DNA from: Notamacropus eugenii
Lineage: Eukaryota > Chordata > Mammalia > Diprotodontia > Macropodidae
Assembly: GCF_028372415.1 (NCBI RefSeq)
Contig: NC_092872.1
Location: 13,916,479-13,980,478 of the forward strand
Length of the DNA: 64,000 bases
Direction: 5' to 3'
Notes under the pieces: model-generated
What the model saw: only the letters and a program-made list of their open reading frames with translations
Databases searched by the model: none
Told to the model about the DNA's origin: nothing
Shown here: in pieces, positions 1 through 12,265 of the stretch
Layout: the number at the start of each line of letters is the position of its first letter
Numbering within the stretch: the first letter of the stretch is position 1
Program-made: the position numbers and the translations under genes

Positions 1-214
1 AGAGAGAAGGATTCAAGGAAGAAGGCAACATGAAGAGGAGCTGCCAAATCTCTCTTATGTCCCTTTCCCCACCTTGCTACACTAGAGACTTTAGGGAATT
101 AATCTTGGGTGAGATCTGAGACTATCTCTTTTGGTTGAGCTAAGTCATCTCATTACCAATGGAAAAGCTCCTTCACTCTGCAGTGTCTGTGTGTGTGTGA
201 ATGTACCCATACAT

Positions 215-218
215 GCAC

Positions 219-254
<36 letters not shown>

Positions 255-360
255 GTATGTAGGGTGTATATATTATATATGAGAAAAATAGAAATAATCA
301 GGGAAATATAAGTATATGTGTGTATATGTGTGTATGTATATATATATGTATGTATGTATG
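215..360. repeat. AT-rich simple repeat, (TA)n then TGTA-type
   Basis: An alternating TA run covers about 221-249, followed after a short AT-rich spacer by TGTA/TATG repeats up to about 360. It is a simple-sequence cluster with no gene content. Confidence 0.9.
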
Positions 361-821
361 TTCCTTGATTTCTGTTTTTTCTTTGTATAAATGGGTTTAT
401 TTGCTATTTGCTATGCATGTTCATTGTGGAACTGGTATTTCGCAGGAAGGAAGTTGTCTTGGATATATAGCTTGGTGCCTTCCTTTCTCTTTAAGTGATA
501 TCCATCAGCAGTGCAGCTTGAACCTAAAACTTAGTTCCCCCACACTAGTAATATTTGAGGGAACAGATAAATATAATCCTAATCCAGTGCCCCCTGTCTC
601 TGAGGAGATCAGAGTGGCCAACCTCTGGTCCCAACTTTCTGCTTCCCCTCCTTAAAGTCTTCGTTTAAGAAGGTAGGAGGAGGAGATGCTAGAAGTTTAT
701 GTTCTTGCCTTCCTAAGAGCCACATCTAGAAAGACCCATGTGGGCACATATAACCCTACATGGGCAAAAACACTCAAACCAGCAACCACACGCACACCCC
801 TTACAGATTATTTTTCATGGG
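361..821. other. no recognised feature
   Basis: I see no gene, RNA or clear repeat here. Open frames over it have no protein-like composition. Confidence 0.5.
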
Positions 822-1035
822 GCAATACTATTCCATTCCATTTTTTTACAGGGGTGATTCCATGGAACATCTGTTCTGGCTCCACAACAGATGAGTAAAG
901 CTCCTGTCTCCCTCTTACAAATTCCTATGCTACAATTTATTCAGCCATTCCTCAATCAGTTGGCATATACATTGATACTAGTTCTTTGCTACAACAAAAT
1001 GTGTGGCTATGAACATTTTTGTATATCTGTAGCCT
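822..1035 (-). mobile_element. old L1 3'-end fragment
   Basis: The order of motifs (an 'ata-ctattccatt' stretch, 'ttcagccattcctcaatca', 'ttctttgctac', 'tgaacatttttgtat') matches the antisense end of mammalian L1 ORF2, as in the clearer copies at 11.4 and 19.5 kb. It is strongly diverged, so it is an old insertion. Confidence 0.6.
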
Positions 1036-1534
1036 CCTTATCTTTCCAACCTGGTACCCACATGCTCTTCTAGCATAGCCTTTGAGAATCCAGAGGTCAC
1101 TTAACCTCATGACAAAGCATGATGTGAACATATTTCACTGGACTAAAACTTTAGTATAGTCTTAATAGAAAAAAAAGTTACTTTATACCTACAGTAATAA
1201 AAGACAATTTTCTTTCCCAATAGAATCAGAGTCCTAAGAAAAATAAAAGGAAGCATTATTTTACACAAACTCTTCATTACAGTGTTGGCACCGTGGATCA
1301 ATTTGTCATGCCCCAGCAATTCATTAAGCTGTCTACCATGGTATGGAGGAACTGTGGATCTCCATTGGTAGAGGGAGTACTTATGTCAGTGAAATCACAG
1401 ATCATTGGAGAAAGTGGTATTTTTCAGAGAAGATAATGAAGTTAGGCAACTTCTTTTTATGCCTAAAGACCAACGGTGCATAGGATTTTAGGATTAGTTT
1501 AGTCATTGTAAAAAAAAATAAGCCTAGTACAACT

Positions 1535-1672
1535 CTTTCATTTTGTACATGAGGAAATAGCTCTTGAGGGGGAAACTGACTTGCTAAAGGTTAAACAGGT
1601 GGTAAAGAGGAGTGTAGCCAAGGATTTGAACCCAGGACCTCGGATTCTAAATACAGAGCTCTTTACATTAAT
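1535..1672 (+). repeat. MIR/CORE-SINE fragment
   Basis: The sequence runs through 'gaggaaatagctc', 'gacttgctaaaggtt' and 'gatttgaacccaggacc', the order typical of the 3' half of CORE-SINEs. It is degraded. Confidence 0.6.
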
Positions 1673-1794
1673 TCAATATGAATATTGAATGCCCTCTGTG
1701 TGGGTACTCCCTGCATCAGTGCATATCACAACCCATCCATGAGTCTATGATGGTTATAGGTGTACTTCTATCAATTCTCCATGTACAAAAGGGG

Positions 1795-2605
1795 AACAAG
1801 CATTTACTGAGTACCTACTATGTGCATGGCACCGTGCTAAGTACCTTACAAATATTATCTCATTTGATCCTCACAACAATCTTTTTTTTCTTTTTTGTTC
1901 TTATTTTTTTTAATTTTCAGTGTTCTACAATCACTACCATAAAACTTAAATTTTTTTTCCCTCCCTCCTCCTTCTTCCCCCCTTCTTCCCCCCTCCCTTC
2001 CCGAGATGGCATACAATTTTATATAAGTTCTACACATACATTCCTATTACATACATTTTCACCATAGTCATGTTGCATAGAAGAATTAAAATAAATGGGA
2101 GAAAGCATGTAACAGACCAAAACATAATACAAAAGAAAATGATCTACTACATTCTGCGATCGAATTCTGTAGCTCTTTCTCTGAATGTGGAAGGCATTTT
2201 GCCTTAAGAGACCATTGGGAATTTTTTAAATCCTTGCATTGCAATGAAGTTCTAAGTCTACCAGAAAAAATCCTCCCACACTGTGGTTGTTGCTATGTAC
2301 AAAGTTCTCCTGGTTCTGCTCCTTTCTCTCAGCATCAGATCATATAAGTCTTTCCAGGCCTCTCTGAAGTCCTCCTGTTCATCATTTCTTATAGCACAAT
2401 AGTATTCCTTTACATTCATATACCTCAACTTGTTCAGCCATTCCCCAATGGATGGGCATCCCTTTGTTTTCCAGTTTTTGGTCACCACAAAGAGCCTCAC
2501 AACAATCTCAGGAAGTAGGTATATTTATTAACCCTGTTTTACAGTTGAGGAAACTGAGGCAGACGGAGATTAAGTGACTTGTTCAGGGTCACATAGCTAG
2601 GAAGT
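1795..2605 (+). repeat. MIR-type SINE split by an L1
   Basis: The 5' half (1795-1882) holds 'tactatgtgcatggcacc' and 'tatctcatttgatcctcac'. The 3' half (2509-2605) holds 'gttgaggaaactgaggcag' and 'gtcacatagctagg'. Removing 1883-2508 restores one continuous MIR-like element, so the L1 at 1883-2494 jumped into it. Confidence 0.85.
1883..2494 (-). mobile_element. 5'-truncated L1 with target-site duplication
   Basis: The T-rich start (1882-1910) is the poly(A) tail on the minus strand, followed by L1 3' UTR and the last part of the ORF2 region, ending at 'ccagtttttggtcaccac'. A 14-bp perfect direct repeat, 'cctcacaacaatct', flanks it at 1869-1882 and 2495-2508. Those are hallmarks of L1 retrotransposition with 5' truncation. 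Confidence 0.88.
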
Positions 2606-2721
2606 AGATGAGCTTGGAAGTCATCCTTTTGTTTCTTCAATATTTTATGAATACTAATTCAGTGCTAAAGTTCTTTTGTTCTCACTCTTTGTACGTAATA
2701 AGTCTACCGACCATTCTGTTC

Positions 2722-2890
2722 CGTTTGATTCAATTCAATTCAACGTCATTAAGTCCTTGGTATATGCAAGACACATGCTAGGTGCTGGGAATACAAAGAC
2801 AAAAAATGGAATAGTTCCTTACCTTGAGAAGTTTGCTCTCTGCTAGAGGTGGATGTGAGTGGAATAGGATACATATATATACACATACGT
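2722..2890 (+). repeat. MAR1/MIR3-like SINE fragment
   Basis: The segment contains 'aagtccttggtatatgc', 'catgctaggtgctggg' and 'atacaaagacaaaaaatgg', as in marsupial CORE-SINE derivatives that carry 'tgctgggaatacaaag'. It is partly degraded and followed by a short TA/CA simple repeat. Confidence 0.65.
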
Positions 2891-2924
2891 GTAATACAGC
2901 GTACAAAGAAGTCTAGGAATATTT

Positions 2925-2958
<34 letters not shown>

Positions 2959-3092
2959 GAGAACCTTTTAAGGAGAGAGGATAAGAGAAGGCTAGATCGG
3001 GTGAGCATTAAAGGAATATAAGAATTCTGAAAGGAAGAGATAAAGAGGAAGTCTATGCTATGGAATTATAGGCCTTAGAGATGGAAGACAGT

Positions 3093-3310
3093 AGTTTTCA
3101 AATTTTTTGGTTTCAAGACCCCTTACACTCTGAAAAATTATTGAGGAACCCCCTTGAAGAGTTTTTGCTTATGTGTTATATCTATCAATATTTATTGTAT
3201 TAGAAATGAAAATATATTATTATTACTGTGAAATAGTTTTGACTTTGTGGACCTTCTAAAAAGGTCTTGGGGACCCCAAAAGGTCCTTGGGCCACCGCTT
3301 AAGAGCTATA
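3093..3310 (+). mobile_element. internally deleted hAT (Charlie-like) DNA transposon
   Basis: One end reads 'tttcaaattttttggtttc' then 'aagacccctta'. The other reads 'ggggaccccaaaaggtcctt' then 'gggccaccgctta'. The ends are imperfect inverted repeats of the type seen in non-autonomous hAT-Charlie elements of therian mammals. No transposase frame is present; the middle is missing compared with longer family members. The exact subfamily is not determined. Confidence 0.65.
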
Positions 3311-3777
3311 AATCTATTCTATGTATGCCCTTCATTTTACAGCTTAGGAAACTGACTACCAATGCCCCAAAGCAACCCTATCAATATCGAGGCCACCCCT
3401 GATGAAACACAGGAGATTTATAGATGCATTTTCACTTATGAACCTTGTACACACAAGATGCTACCCATCCTTTCCACAGCCTCCAGTTACCACTTTCAAT
3501 TTGAAGTAATACATGCCTTCAAATTCCCAGTAATCCTTGGGAGCCTCAGGCTTCTCCTGGCCAGTCCCACCATCCTCTGAACACAATTCATTTCTGGTCC
3601 CCTTATTGCCAGAAGATCTCTGTCCCTTAGATCTGAAGTTCATTCAATGAGATAATACTGCCCATTCAGAAGGAGGCATCAGAACCCACTTGGACAACAA
3701 TAAAGATTCCTGGGCCCAGAAGGCCAACACTCATAAACTCACCTACTTACAAAGAGCTCTGATTTTCAGTGTTCTGG

Positions 3778-3852
3778 TCAATCAGCAAGCATTAATAAGG
3801 CCCTTACTATGTGGAAAGCTCTGGGCTAAGTGACCAGAATGCAAACGGAGGC
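3778..3852 (+). repeat. CORE-SINE fragment (MAR1/MIR-like)
   Basis: A short piece with 'aagcattaataaggccctt', 'actatgtggaaagc' and 'tctgggctaagtg' resembles the 'tactatgtgccaggcact' core. Confidence 0.55.
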
Positions 3853-4734
3853 CAAGGCTGAGACAGCATCCAACAGCTTATGTACATATGGGGTAAGTGA
3901 GAGAGAGTCTTTGAGGGCAGACACTCCAATACCTTTCCACTACGCTACCCTGCTGACTGCCCAATTGGGTAAGTACCATTTGGATACACATTCCCTTAGG
4001 TGGATTATTTCCTCTAGAAAAAGGTTCATCTTTTACCCATTTTTCAACCTCACCCACCACTGTGCCCCCTTTATTCATAAAGAAGTGTTATATGAACTAC
4101 TAAAGTAAAATGAAAAATTGAATTATTAAACTTCTAATACTTTAAATACCTATGATTTCATCAGGAATAACACTTCCTTTACTGACACATATTGGCAGCC
4201 CTTTCGCATGTTGGTAGATAGTTTCATGAATTGCTGTGGATGAAAAAAAATTAATCCCTAGGTAGCTAAACCTTTATTGATGAGTCTCCCTGCACTTGGC
4301 TAATATGGTCCTTTGATGATGGTCACTCCAGGCCTAGATTCAAATAATTGCTGTGAGATTTGCTAGAGATTAGGCTCTGCTGGGATAGCCTTAAGAGACC
4401 CAGGATTATTTCCATAACATGATGAGCCATTGGAGGAGGGCATTAATGGTTGTACTTTTAAAAAACTATATCTTATTTTTATGGATGCCTTTTGTTTTGA
4501 GTTATATCCAGTTCTGAATGTCCCTTCCTTCCCTCCTACTCTCTTCAGAGAGATAGACTCAATAATAAAGATTAAAAAAGAAAGAGGAAAAAATGTTCAG
4601 GAAAACTAATCAATAGATCAATTGCATCTGCATGCATATGTAATATTCCACACGTGTAGTTTTCAACCTCTTCAGTGAAAGGAGGTCGCATTTTCTTAAC
4701 TCTGCTATGAGAGCAGACTTAATCATTATAATTT
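3853..4734. other. no recognised feature
   Basis: AT-rich sequence without a gene or repeat that I can name. Confidence 0.45.
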
Positions 4735-4990
4735 AGTATTTCGCATTTAGGTTTTTTGGTTTTTTTCCCTTCATATTATTTTTTTGGCTTAACTTATTGC
4801 ACTTTGCATCATTTAATGAATCTTCCCAGAATTTTTTTATTTCCTCCATTTATTATGACAGTAATATTCTATTACATGCATATACCACAATTTTTGTTTT
4901 TGTCATTTACCAATGGATAGATACCTACTTTGTTTCTAATTCTTTACTATCACAAATAATGTCATAATAACTTAATACTTAATGAGATTT
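4735..4990 (-). mobile_element. old L1 3'-end fragment
   Basis: Motifs such as 'atattctattacatgcata', 'accaatggatagatacc' and 'aattctttactatcac' follow the antisense L1 order seen in better copies in this window. It is diverged. Confidence 0.6.
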
Positions 4991-6239
4991 AAAAGGTATT
5001 GGACGAGATTCTTGTATTCATTACTGACTTTTTATAAGTCCTTGAAATAATTCTGGGTCATGGTTAATACATGGAAAACCTTACCCAAACTTTTTAAATA
5101 GCCTCAGGGGGCTTGCTCATTGATTTACGAAATTGGATCTCCAAGGGGCCTATAACTTGGTATACACATAGTTCACATAGTCAAAGTCTGTTTTTTGAAA
5201 ATGTTACGGTTATTTTGAATGTACTCAAACTATCATAGACTATCAGATCGCTAAGAGACATTAATTAGAGCACCCTTATTTGTTAGGTGAGTTGAACTTA
5301 CTTGCCTGTATCAAACAGCTCTGGAATTAGGCTATGGATCTCATTACTCAGAGCTGAATGCCCTTTCTACCATATCACCCTAGATCTCAGATAATCTGAA
5401 CCGTGCCTGAACATATCTGTACCTTCAGAGCTAAAATAGATCTCAGACCTTGTTTTTCAGAGGAGGAAACTGAGTGTTTTGCCCAACATCAGAATCTAGT
5501 TACAAGTAGAGATGTTATTAATACAATGCCATCATGCTTTTTTAACATTTCAGCATGTGTGTGCTCAGAATTTCCTGGACTTGGAAGCCTATGACTATGT
5601 TTATAATATGAGTTCGAAATGTCTCCGGGAACATTAGTTGTCTGCAAAGATTAAAAAAGCAGAGCTTTAACTAGGAAAGGGTTAATAGGACTTATTTCCA
5701 GAGCACCAAAATATAGAGGGTGCTCACAAGACTTGCATACTCCCTTAGCAGATAGAAACATCTGAGCATAACATCAGGTAGCAAGAATTATTAATTAAAA
5801 CAGGAAGGCACCAGATAAAGAGGTGATCTCTCTAACCCCAGACTTATGTGTAATTCACAAACAGATAGAAGCAGGTTCTCCAGGACCATCAGTTCTACTT
5901 CAGAAAGTGTCCATTCCAACTGAGTACACTGACCTCACATAGTCTTCATCAAGACTGCTGTTTTTGTCCACTCCAATATCAGGTGGCAATTATTGGATGA
6001 GATGAAACCTCCTCTGCACCTTTCATTCCTAACAGGTCACACCAAATTAATAAAAGCAGTGACATTTGGAAACCTGAGCTCCTGACTGGTCATTAAAACT
6101 CCCTTTGGGGAATGGTGCCATCTGCTGGAAGGGGATATTCACTCCATGCAGAGCTACAAGAAAGGAAAGTACCTTTTTGACATGGAATGCATCTGATTAG
6201 CCATAATTGGAAAGCCCTTTTCTTAGCTCACTGTCATGT
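4991..6239. other. mostly unique sequence with a possible SINE scrap
   Basis: I recognise only a weak MIR-like scrap around 5440-5515 ('cagaggaggaaactgag'). The rest shows no gene or repeat I can name. Confidence 0.4.
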
Positions 6240-6432
6240 ACCTTAACATCACGGTGAGAGGCAGCATGGAGGAGTGAATAGAGGTCTGCACCAAGAGCCA
6301 GGAGACCCAAGTTCACATACTGCTTCAGTCAGTTACTTATTAGCTTTGTGATCATAGGCAAGTCATTTAACTCCTCTGAAACTCAATTTCTCCATCAGTA
6401 AAATGGGGGTATTAATACTTACACTACCTACC
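6240..6432 (+). repeat. tRNA-type SINE / MIR hybrid (MAR1-like)
   Basis: The head 'gaggcagcatggaggagtg', then 'ccaagttcacat', 'gtgatcataggcaagtca' and 'cagtaaaatgggggta' are in the order of marsupial MAR1/MIR SINEs. Confidence 0.75.
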
Positions 6433-7035
6433 CCAAAGATTTGTATGGAAACAAGGCAAATCTTATTGTTCTACACAAATATGTGCTGTTGTTGCCACAC
6501 TAGTTCACAAAACATCAAAATTATCATGGCGAGAAGGACCACCACCTGGAAAACCACATCCTCAAAGTTGTTTCTAATTCCAACTAATATCCTTTGTGCT
6601 ACTCACAACCTCAACCCTATATAAGATGTTGCGCTGCCCCACCCTCACCTATTATCTAAATATATAGACATAGCTTGAGGGTGGCACGGAGAAATATGAT
6701 CTAACAAAGAGCCAAGGGCCTACTGGATAGCTAGGGGGAGGGACAGATGAGGCTGAGTAATTTCTCCTACAGTATCCTACAGTCCTACAATCTCTCCAAC
6801 TCAAGCAACTCAGCTTATCAGTCATTAAACCCCTCATTCTCTTTGGCAATCAAGAATCATGTTTCCTCTCTTGGATATAGCACAGGACTGGTCCTTCCTC
6901 ATTCAACCTGGGTGGAAGCCTGTAATATTTATGACTCAGGTCAATGAGTCTCTGCAACAGGACTTGATGTGTCTTCCAGGCCTATGAAAATGACAGGCTG
7001 TTTCCAGGTTCATCAAGGAATCCTCTTCTCCCAAG

Positions 7036-7235
7036 GGAGAGGCAGTGTGGCTTAATAGAAAGTGCATTAGACTTTAAGTTGGGAGAGCCTTGAAACTAAT
7101 TATGCGACCATGAGCAAGTTAATCTCTCTGAGTCTCAGTTTCCTCCTCTATAAAATGGGCATAATAGCATTTGCATCACTAGAGGGTTTCTGCGACAAAA
7201 GCATCTTAGAAATGTGAATTATTGCTGTTGTTAAT
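7036..7235 (+). repeat. MIR/MAR1-like SINE
   Basis: It begins 'gagaggcagtgtggcttaat', continues with 'tgcgaccatgagcaagtt', 'gagtctcagtttcctcc' and 'tataaaatgggcata'. The order and orientation fit a plus-strand SINE. Confidence 0.75.
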
Positions 7236-7440
7236 AATAGCATCGGGAGTGGTAGTGGTGGTAGAGGATGTGCCTAGGAGGGTCTGCCTTGTTTCATTAA
7301 TGTGGTCTGAAATTTCATCAGGAGATTAACTTATTTTGTTTTTAAATTTTAATTATATTATTATTTATTTTTAACATTCTTAAAAAATTTTTAAAAACAT
7401 TTTCATTTCCAGTTTTGAGTTCCAAATTCTATCCCTCCCT

Positions 7441-7466
7441 CCTTCGCTCCCTAAAAGGAGCGAAGG
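7441..7466. other. perfect 10-bp inverted repeat (hairpin)
   Basis: 'ccttcgctcc' (7441-7450) and 'ggagcgaagg' (7457-7466) are exact reverse complements with a 6-nt loop. It lies in the L1 3' UTR region, and no function is implied. Confidence 0.9.
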
Positions 7467-7712
7467 ATGAACACACACCCTAAGCAATTAGATATAGGTT
7501 ATACATGAGTAATTATGTAAAGCATTTCCATATTAGTAATTTTGTACAAGAAAACTCAAAGAAAAAAATGAAAGAAAGTGAAAATAGCCTGCTTCACTCT
7601 GTCTTCAGACAATATCAGTTCTTTCTCTGGAGACGGATAGTCTCCTCATCATGAGTCCTTTGGGATTGCCTTGGGTCATTGTATTGCTCAGAATAGCTAA
7701 GTCATTCACAGT

Positions 7713-7839
7713 TTTTCTTTTTTTTAAATTTTTTTATTAATTAAATTATTTTACTTGTTTTCAGTGTTCTACAATCACTTTCATACATCTTGGATTTTTT
7801 TCCTCTCCCTTCCCCTCCTTCCACCTTCCCTCCCCCCTC
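7713..7839 (-). mobile_element. very short L1 tail nested in another L1
   Basis: It starts with a T-rich tail and then L1 3' UTR sequence ('cagtgttctacaatcac'), about 127 bp in all. It is flanked by the 10-bp repeat 'cattcacagt' (7703-7712 and 7840-7849). Removing it rejoins the host L1. Confidence 0.82.
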
Positions 7840-9307
7840 CATTCACAGTGTTTCATCAAAGAATGCTGTTGTTACTGTGTACAACATTCTCCTGGCTCTG
7901 TTCATTTCACTATATATCAGTTCATGTAAATCCAGTTTTTTCTGAAATCATTAAAATTAAATTTAATTAATTAAAATTTCCAATTCTTAGCCACCACAAA
8001 AAGAACTGCTATAAATATTTTTGCACAAAAAGGTCATTTTTCTTTTTGTGGATCTCTTTGGAATATAGACCTAGCAGTGGTATTGCTGGATCAAAAGGTA
8101 TGCTCAGTTTTATAGCTCTTTGGGCATACTTCCAAACTGCTCTCCAGAATATTTGGATCAGTTTACAACTCTACCAACAGTGCATTAGTCTCCCAGTTTT
8201 CCCACATCCCCTCCAACATCCAACATTTTCCTTTTGTTGTCCTATTAGTCATAGATGTGGTGTGGTATCTCAGAGTTGTTTTAATTTGCATTTCTCTAAT
8301 CAATAGTGATTTAGAGCATTTTTTCATATGACTATAGATAGCTTTGATTTCTTTGTCTGCAAACTGTCTGTTCACATCCTTTGACCATTTATTAATTGGG
8401 GAATGACTTGTATTTTTATAAACTTGACTCGGTTCTCTATATATTTGAGAAATATGGCCTTTATCAAAGATACTTGTTGCAAAGAATTTCCCCCCAGTGT
8501 TCTGCTTTCTTTATAATTTTGGTTACATTGGTTTTGTTTGTGCAAAAACTTTTAAATTTTATATAATCAAAATGACCTATTTTGCATTTTGTAATGCTCT
8601 TTATATCTTTATATCTAAATCTAAATTTATATCTAAATTCTTCCCTTTTTCATAAATCTGACAGATAAACTATTCTTTGCTCTCTTAATTTGCTTATGGT
8701 ATCACCCTTTTGTGTAAATCATGTACCCATTTTGACCTTATCTTGGAATATGATGTGAAATGTTAGTCTATACCTAGTTTCTGTCAAACTTTAGCATTCT
8801 TTTTAAAAAAATTAGATTCCACATTTTCTCTCCCTCTAGCTTCTCCCCCATTCACTGAGTAGCAAGCAATAAGATGTTAATTATATGGGTGAAATCATGC
8901 AAACATATTTCCATATTAGCCATGTCACAAAAAATCAAGAAAATTAAGTACAAAATTAAGCTTCAATTTGCACAGAGTTCATCATATTTCTCTCTGGGGG
9001 TGGATAGCTTTTGAAACTATCTTGGATCATTTTATTGCTGAAAGTAGCTAAGTCTTGCACAGGTGATCATCATTACAAAAATATTGCTGTTACTACATAC
9101 ATGAACTTCTGGTTGTGCTCACTTCACTACGCATCAGTTCATATAGGTCTCCCCAGGGTTTCCTGAAACCATACTCCTCATCATTTCTTAAGGAGATTAA
9201 CTTTTTGACAAAATTCTTCTCTTCCATTGTTACAGATTTTGTTCCAATGCTGAAGAAAACTCTGGCTTGAATCCCTTGTCATGTCCTACTCCCTTCTAGG
9301 CAACTAT

Positions 9308-9517
9308 GGAAGACAGTGGGGAGCAGTAGAAGGAAAACTGGATTTGGAGTGAAAGGATTTGGTTTCAAATTCTGACTCTTCCACTTACTACTTATATGAC
9401 CCTGGGCAAATCACTTCACTTCTTTGGGTCTCAGTTACCTCATGTGTAAAATGAAGGAGGGCATTGGACTAGATGACTCCCAAGGTCCTTCTCATCTCTA
9501 AATTTGTGATCCTATAC
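9308..9517 (+). repeat. tRNA-type SINE (MAR1/MIR-like)
   Basis: The element holds 'tgaccctgggcaaatcac', 'gggtctcagttacctc', 'gtaaaatgaaggaggg' and 'gactagatgactcc', in plus orientation. Confidence 0.75.
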
Positions 9518-10334
9518 AGTACTAAAGATGGCAAAAATAGAAGCACTAGCCAGGTCATGAGACTTTTTTTTTTAGGGTTAAACTTTGGGGATGGTAGAGT
9601 AGCGGCAGCATTCCTTTTCATTTTTATCCCTGGTTCAGAGGGCAGACAGAGCTCAATAGACTGGAAACGGTTTCTGGAGAGCTGAGGAGTGAGCTCTTCT
9701 TACATGGGCACAATTTTCTTCCCCAGGAACTATTACTGGATGTTTTTGGACCAAAGCCCATGGGATTTGCATGTTCCCTCCATCTTTTTGAGCACAAAGA
9801 CTAGAAACCAAAGATATAGAACAGGATAAAAGGTGGAGAGTTTGGGCAACAGCTGATTCAGCTCAAAAGATGAGTGTCCAAAGTATTCAGTATTCAATAT
9901 GGTAGCTCTGGTGTCATTATTTAGGAAACTGTAACCTCATAATTTTTCATGAAAAGAGAGTTGATTGAGAGATCCCTTGAGTTCAAATTGATGAATTTGT
10001 ACAGCAGTCAGCTCATGTTTGGGACATGTTTGATAAACACCTTTTCCATTGTCAGATTGTTAAAAGAACAGAAAACAACTCCTGATTAGACTTTAGTGAG
10101 TGGAGGCTTAGCTCAAATGAATTGGCTAGTTTGCAGGCGGCCCTTTCCCCCTCCTCAGATGAGTTTCAGTAGCTGGGGCTGCTAGTTCCCTCATCAAGGT
10201 GATTTGGTTGACTTTGACTAGGGACAAAGAACTTTTGTCAAATCCAGGGCATCTTGTTAGCTTAGCACTTTTCAACAAATTATTGGGTACTTCCAGATTC
10301 TTGATTACTGTTTCTTACTTTGTATTTTTATACC
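9518..10334. other. no recognised feature
   Basis: Apparently unique sequence. Open frames here are short and lack family resemblance. Confidence 0.45.
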
Positions 10335-10842
10335 ATACAGTTTTTAAAATATATGCTTATTTATTTTGTTAACATTTCCCAATTACATGTAAAATTAACA
10401 ATCTTAAAAAAATTTTGAGTTCCAAGTTCTCTCCTTCCCTTCTGCCTCAACCTCCTCTTTGAGAAGGCAAGCAATTTGATATCAATTACACATGTGAAGT
10501 CATGAAAAACATATTTCTATATTGACCATGGGGCAAAAGAAAACACAGGCAAAAAAAAAACCCCAAGAAAATAAAGTTTGTTTTTTTAAAGCACGCTTCG
10601 CTGCATTCAGAGTTCATCAGTTCTTTCTCTGAAGCTGGATTGCATTTTTATGGCGGATCCTTTGAAATTGTTTTGGGTCAATGTCTTGATCAGAGCAGTT
10701 AAGTCTTTCACAGTTGATCACCCTCACAATATTGTTGTTACTGTGTACAAGGTTCTCTTCGTCCTGCTCATTTCACTTTGCATGAATTCATCTAAGTCTT
10801 CTCAGATGATTTTTTCTGAAACCATCCTGCTCCTTGTTTCTT
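10335..10842 (-). mobile_element. 5'-truncated L1 3' end
   Basis: It reads as antisense L1 3' UTR ('aacatttcccaattacatg', 'ttgagttccaagttctctcc') up to the 'catcctgctccttgtttc' region. It abuts a second L1 end at about 10843. Confidence 0.8.
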
Positions 10843-11507
10843 TTTTTTTCTTTTCTGATAAATAGTATTTTATTTTTTCCAATGTCATGTAAAGATAGTT
10901 TTCAATATTCATTTTTAATAAGATTTTGAGTTTCAAATTTTTTCTTCTTCCCTCCCTTTCTTCCTCCCTCTCCCCTATTTCCCCTCCCCAAAACAACAAC
11001 CAATCTGATATAGATTACACATGTGCAATCATGTAAACATTTCCACATTAGTCATGTTGTGAAAGAAGAAATAGAACAAAAGGCAAAAACCACAAAAAAC
11101 CCCAAAAGGTGAAAATAGTAAGTTTCGATCTGCGTTCAGACTCCATTGTTCTTTCTCTGGATGTGGATAGTGTTTTCCCTCAAGAGTCTTTTGGAATTGT
11201 CTTGGATCATTCATTGTATTGCTGAGAAGAGCCAAGTCCATCACACTTGATCACTGCGCAATGTTACTGTTACTATATATGATGTTTTCCTGGTTCTGCT
11301 CATTTCACTTCGCATAAAAAAATATAAATCTTCCCAGATGTTTCTAAAACCATCCTGCTCCTCATTTCTTATGGCACAATAGCATTCCATCACAATCATA
11401 TACTAAACTTGTTCAGTCATTCCCCAATTGATGGGCGGTCCTTCAATTTCCAATTCTTTGCCACCACAAAAAGAGCTGCTATAAAGATTTTTTACACAAT
11501 ATAGTTG
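10843..11507 (-). mobile_element. second 5'-truncated L1 3' end
   Basis: A new T-rich tail at 10841-10880 is followed by the same L1 3' UTR order, then by the end of the ORF2 region ('gttcagtcattccccaattg', 'ttctttgccaccac'). The two elements lie in tandem, and the later one appears to have landed in the earlier. Confidence 0.8.
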
Positions 11508-11711
11508 TAATAGTATTTGCTTCCCCTGCTGTAACTGCAGTCTTGGTGTAACCTATGTTGTAAGGTTTAATTCCTATGCAGCTGTTTCCCCTGGCTGTGA
11601 TTTGTTGACTCATGATATAAAACGTTGTATGTAATAGTTTAGCTGGATTTTAGCCTCTCTTGTGGTTTTTGGTGAATCAAATGGTGCGAAGTAAATGGTA
11701 CTAAGAAGGGA

Positions 11712-11890
11712 ATTCAGAACTGGGTAAATAGCTGGGTGTAGGCAGCATGGTTCAGTGGAAATAGCATTGTTTCAGGATGTGAAGGACGTAGTATCAAATC
11801 CTGCCTCTGTCCCTTACTAACTTCATGGCCCTAGGCAGACCAAGTCAAGTCAAGAGGCATTTATTAAGAGTCTATTATGTACACAGTACC
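11712..11890 (+). repeat. SINE followed by a CORE-SINE scrap
   Basis: 11712-11830 has the head 'ggcagcatggttcagtgg', then 'caaatcctgcctctg' and 'tggccctaggcag'. 11843-11888 holds 'catttattaagagtctatt', like a MIR3/MAR1 core. Confidence 0.65.
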
Positions 11891-12265
11891 AGCAATATTG
11901 TACAGTGTTCAACTATGAATGACTTAGCCATTCTCAGTAATACAAGGATACAAGATAATGTTGAAGGACTTCTCCTAAGAAATGTTATTCACCTCCAGGG
12001 AAAGAATTAATGGAGTTTGACTGAAGATTGAAGCACACTGTTTTTAACTTTATTTTTCTGTGTTTTTTTTAACCTGTGTTCTCTTTTGCAATACGGCTAA
12101 TGTGGAAATATGTTTTGAATGACTGCACATGCATAATCTATATCAAAGTGTTTGCCTTCTCAAGAAGGGGGGAGGGGAGAGAGAAAGGGAATTTGGAACT
12201 CAAAAATGATTAAAAATGAATGTTAAAATTGTTTTTATATGTGTTTGGGGAAGATAAAATGATAG
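11890..12265 (+). mobile_element. L1 3' UTR fragment, plus strand
   Basis: The order 'caatattgtacagtgttca', 'gacttagccattctcag', 'cacctccagggaaagaatt', 'ctaatgtggaaatatg' and 'tttggaactcaaaaatg' is the sense L1 3' UTR seen reversed elsewhere in the window. It ends in an A-rich tail near 12255. Confidence 0.8.

Larger units (their letters stand above)
7333..9190 (-). mobile_element. composite minus-strand L1 insertion with target-site duplication
   Basis: The block is flanked by a 13-bp direct repeat, 'aggagattaactt' (7320-7332 and 9191-9203). From 7333 it has L1 3' UTR, then antisense 3' ORF2 sequence to about 8800, then a second L1 3' terminus at about 8806-9190 in the same orientation. The simplest history is that a short L1 inserted first and a longer one later landed in or near its A-rich tail. 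A third short L1 tail sits at 7713-7839. All frames are broken. Confidence 0.85.
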
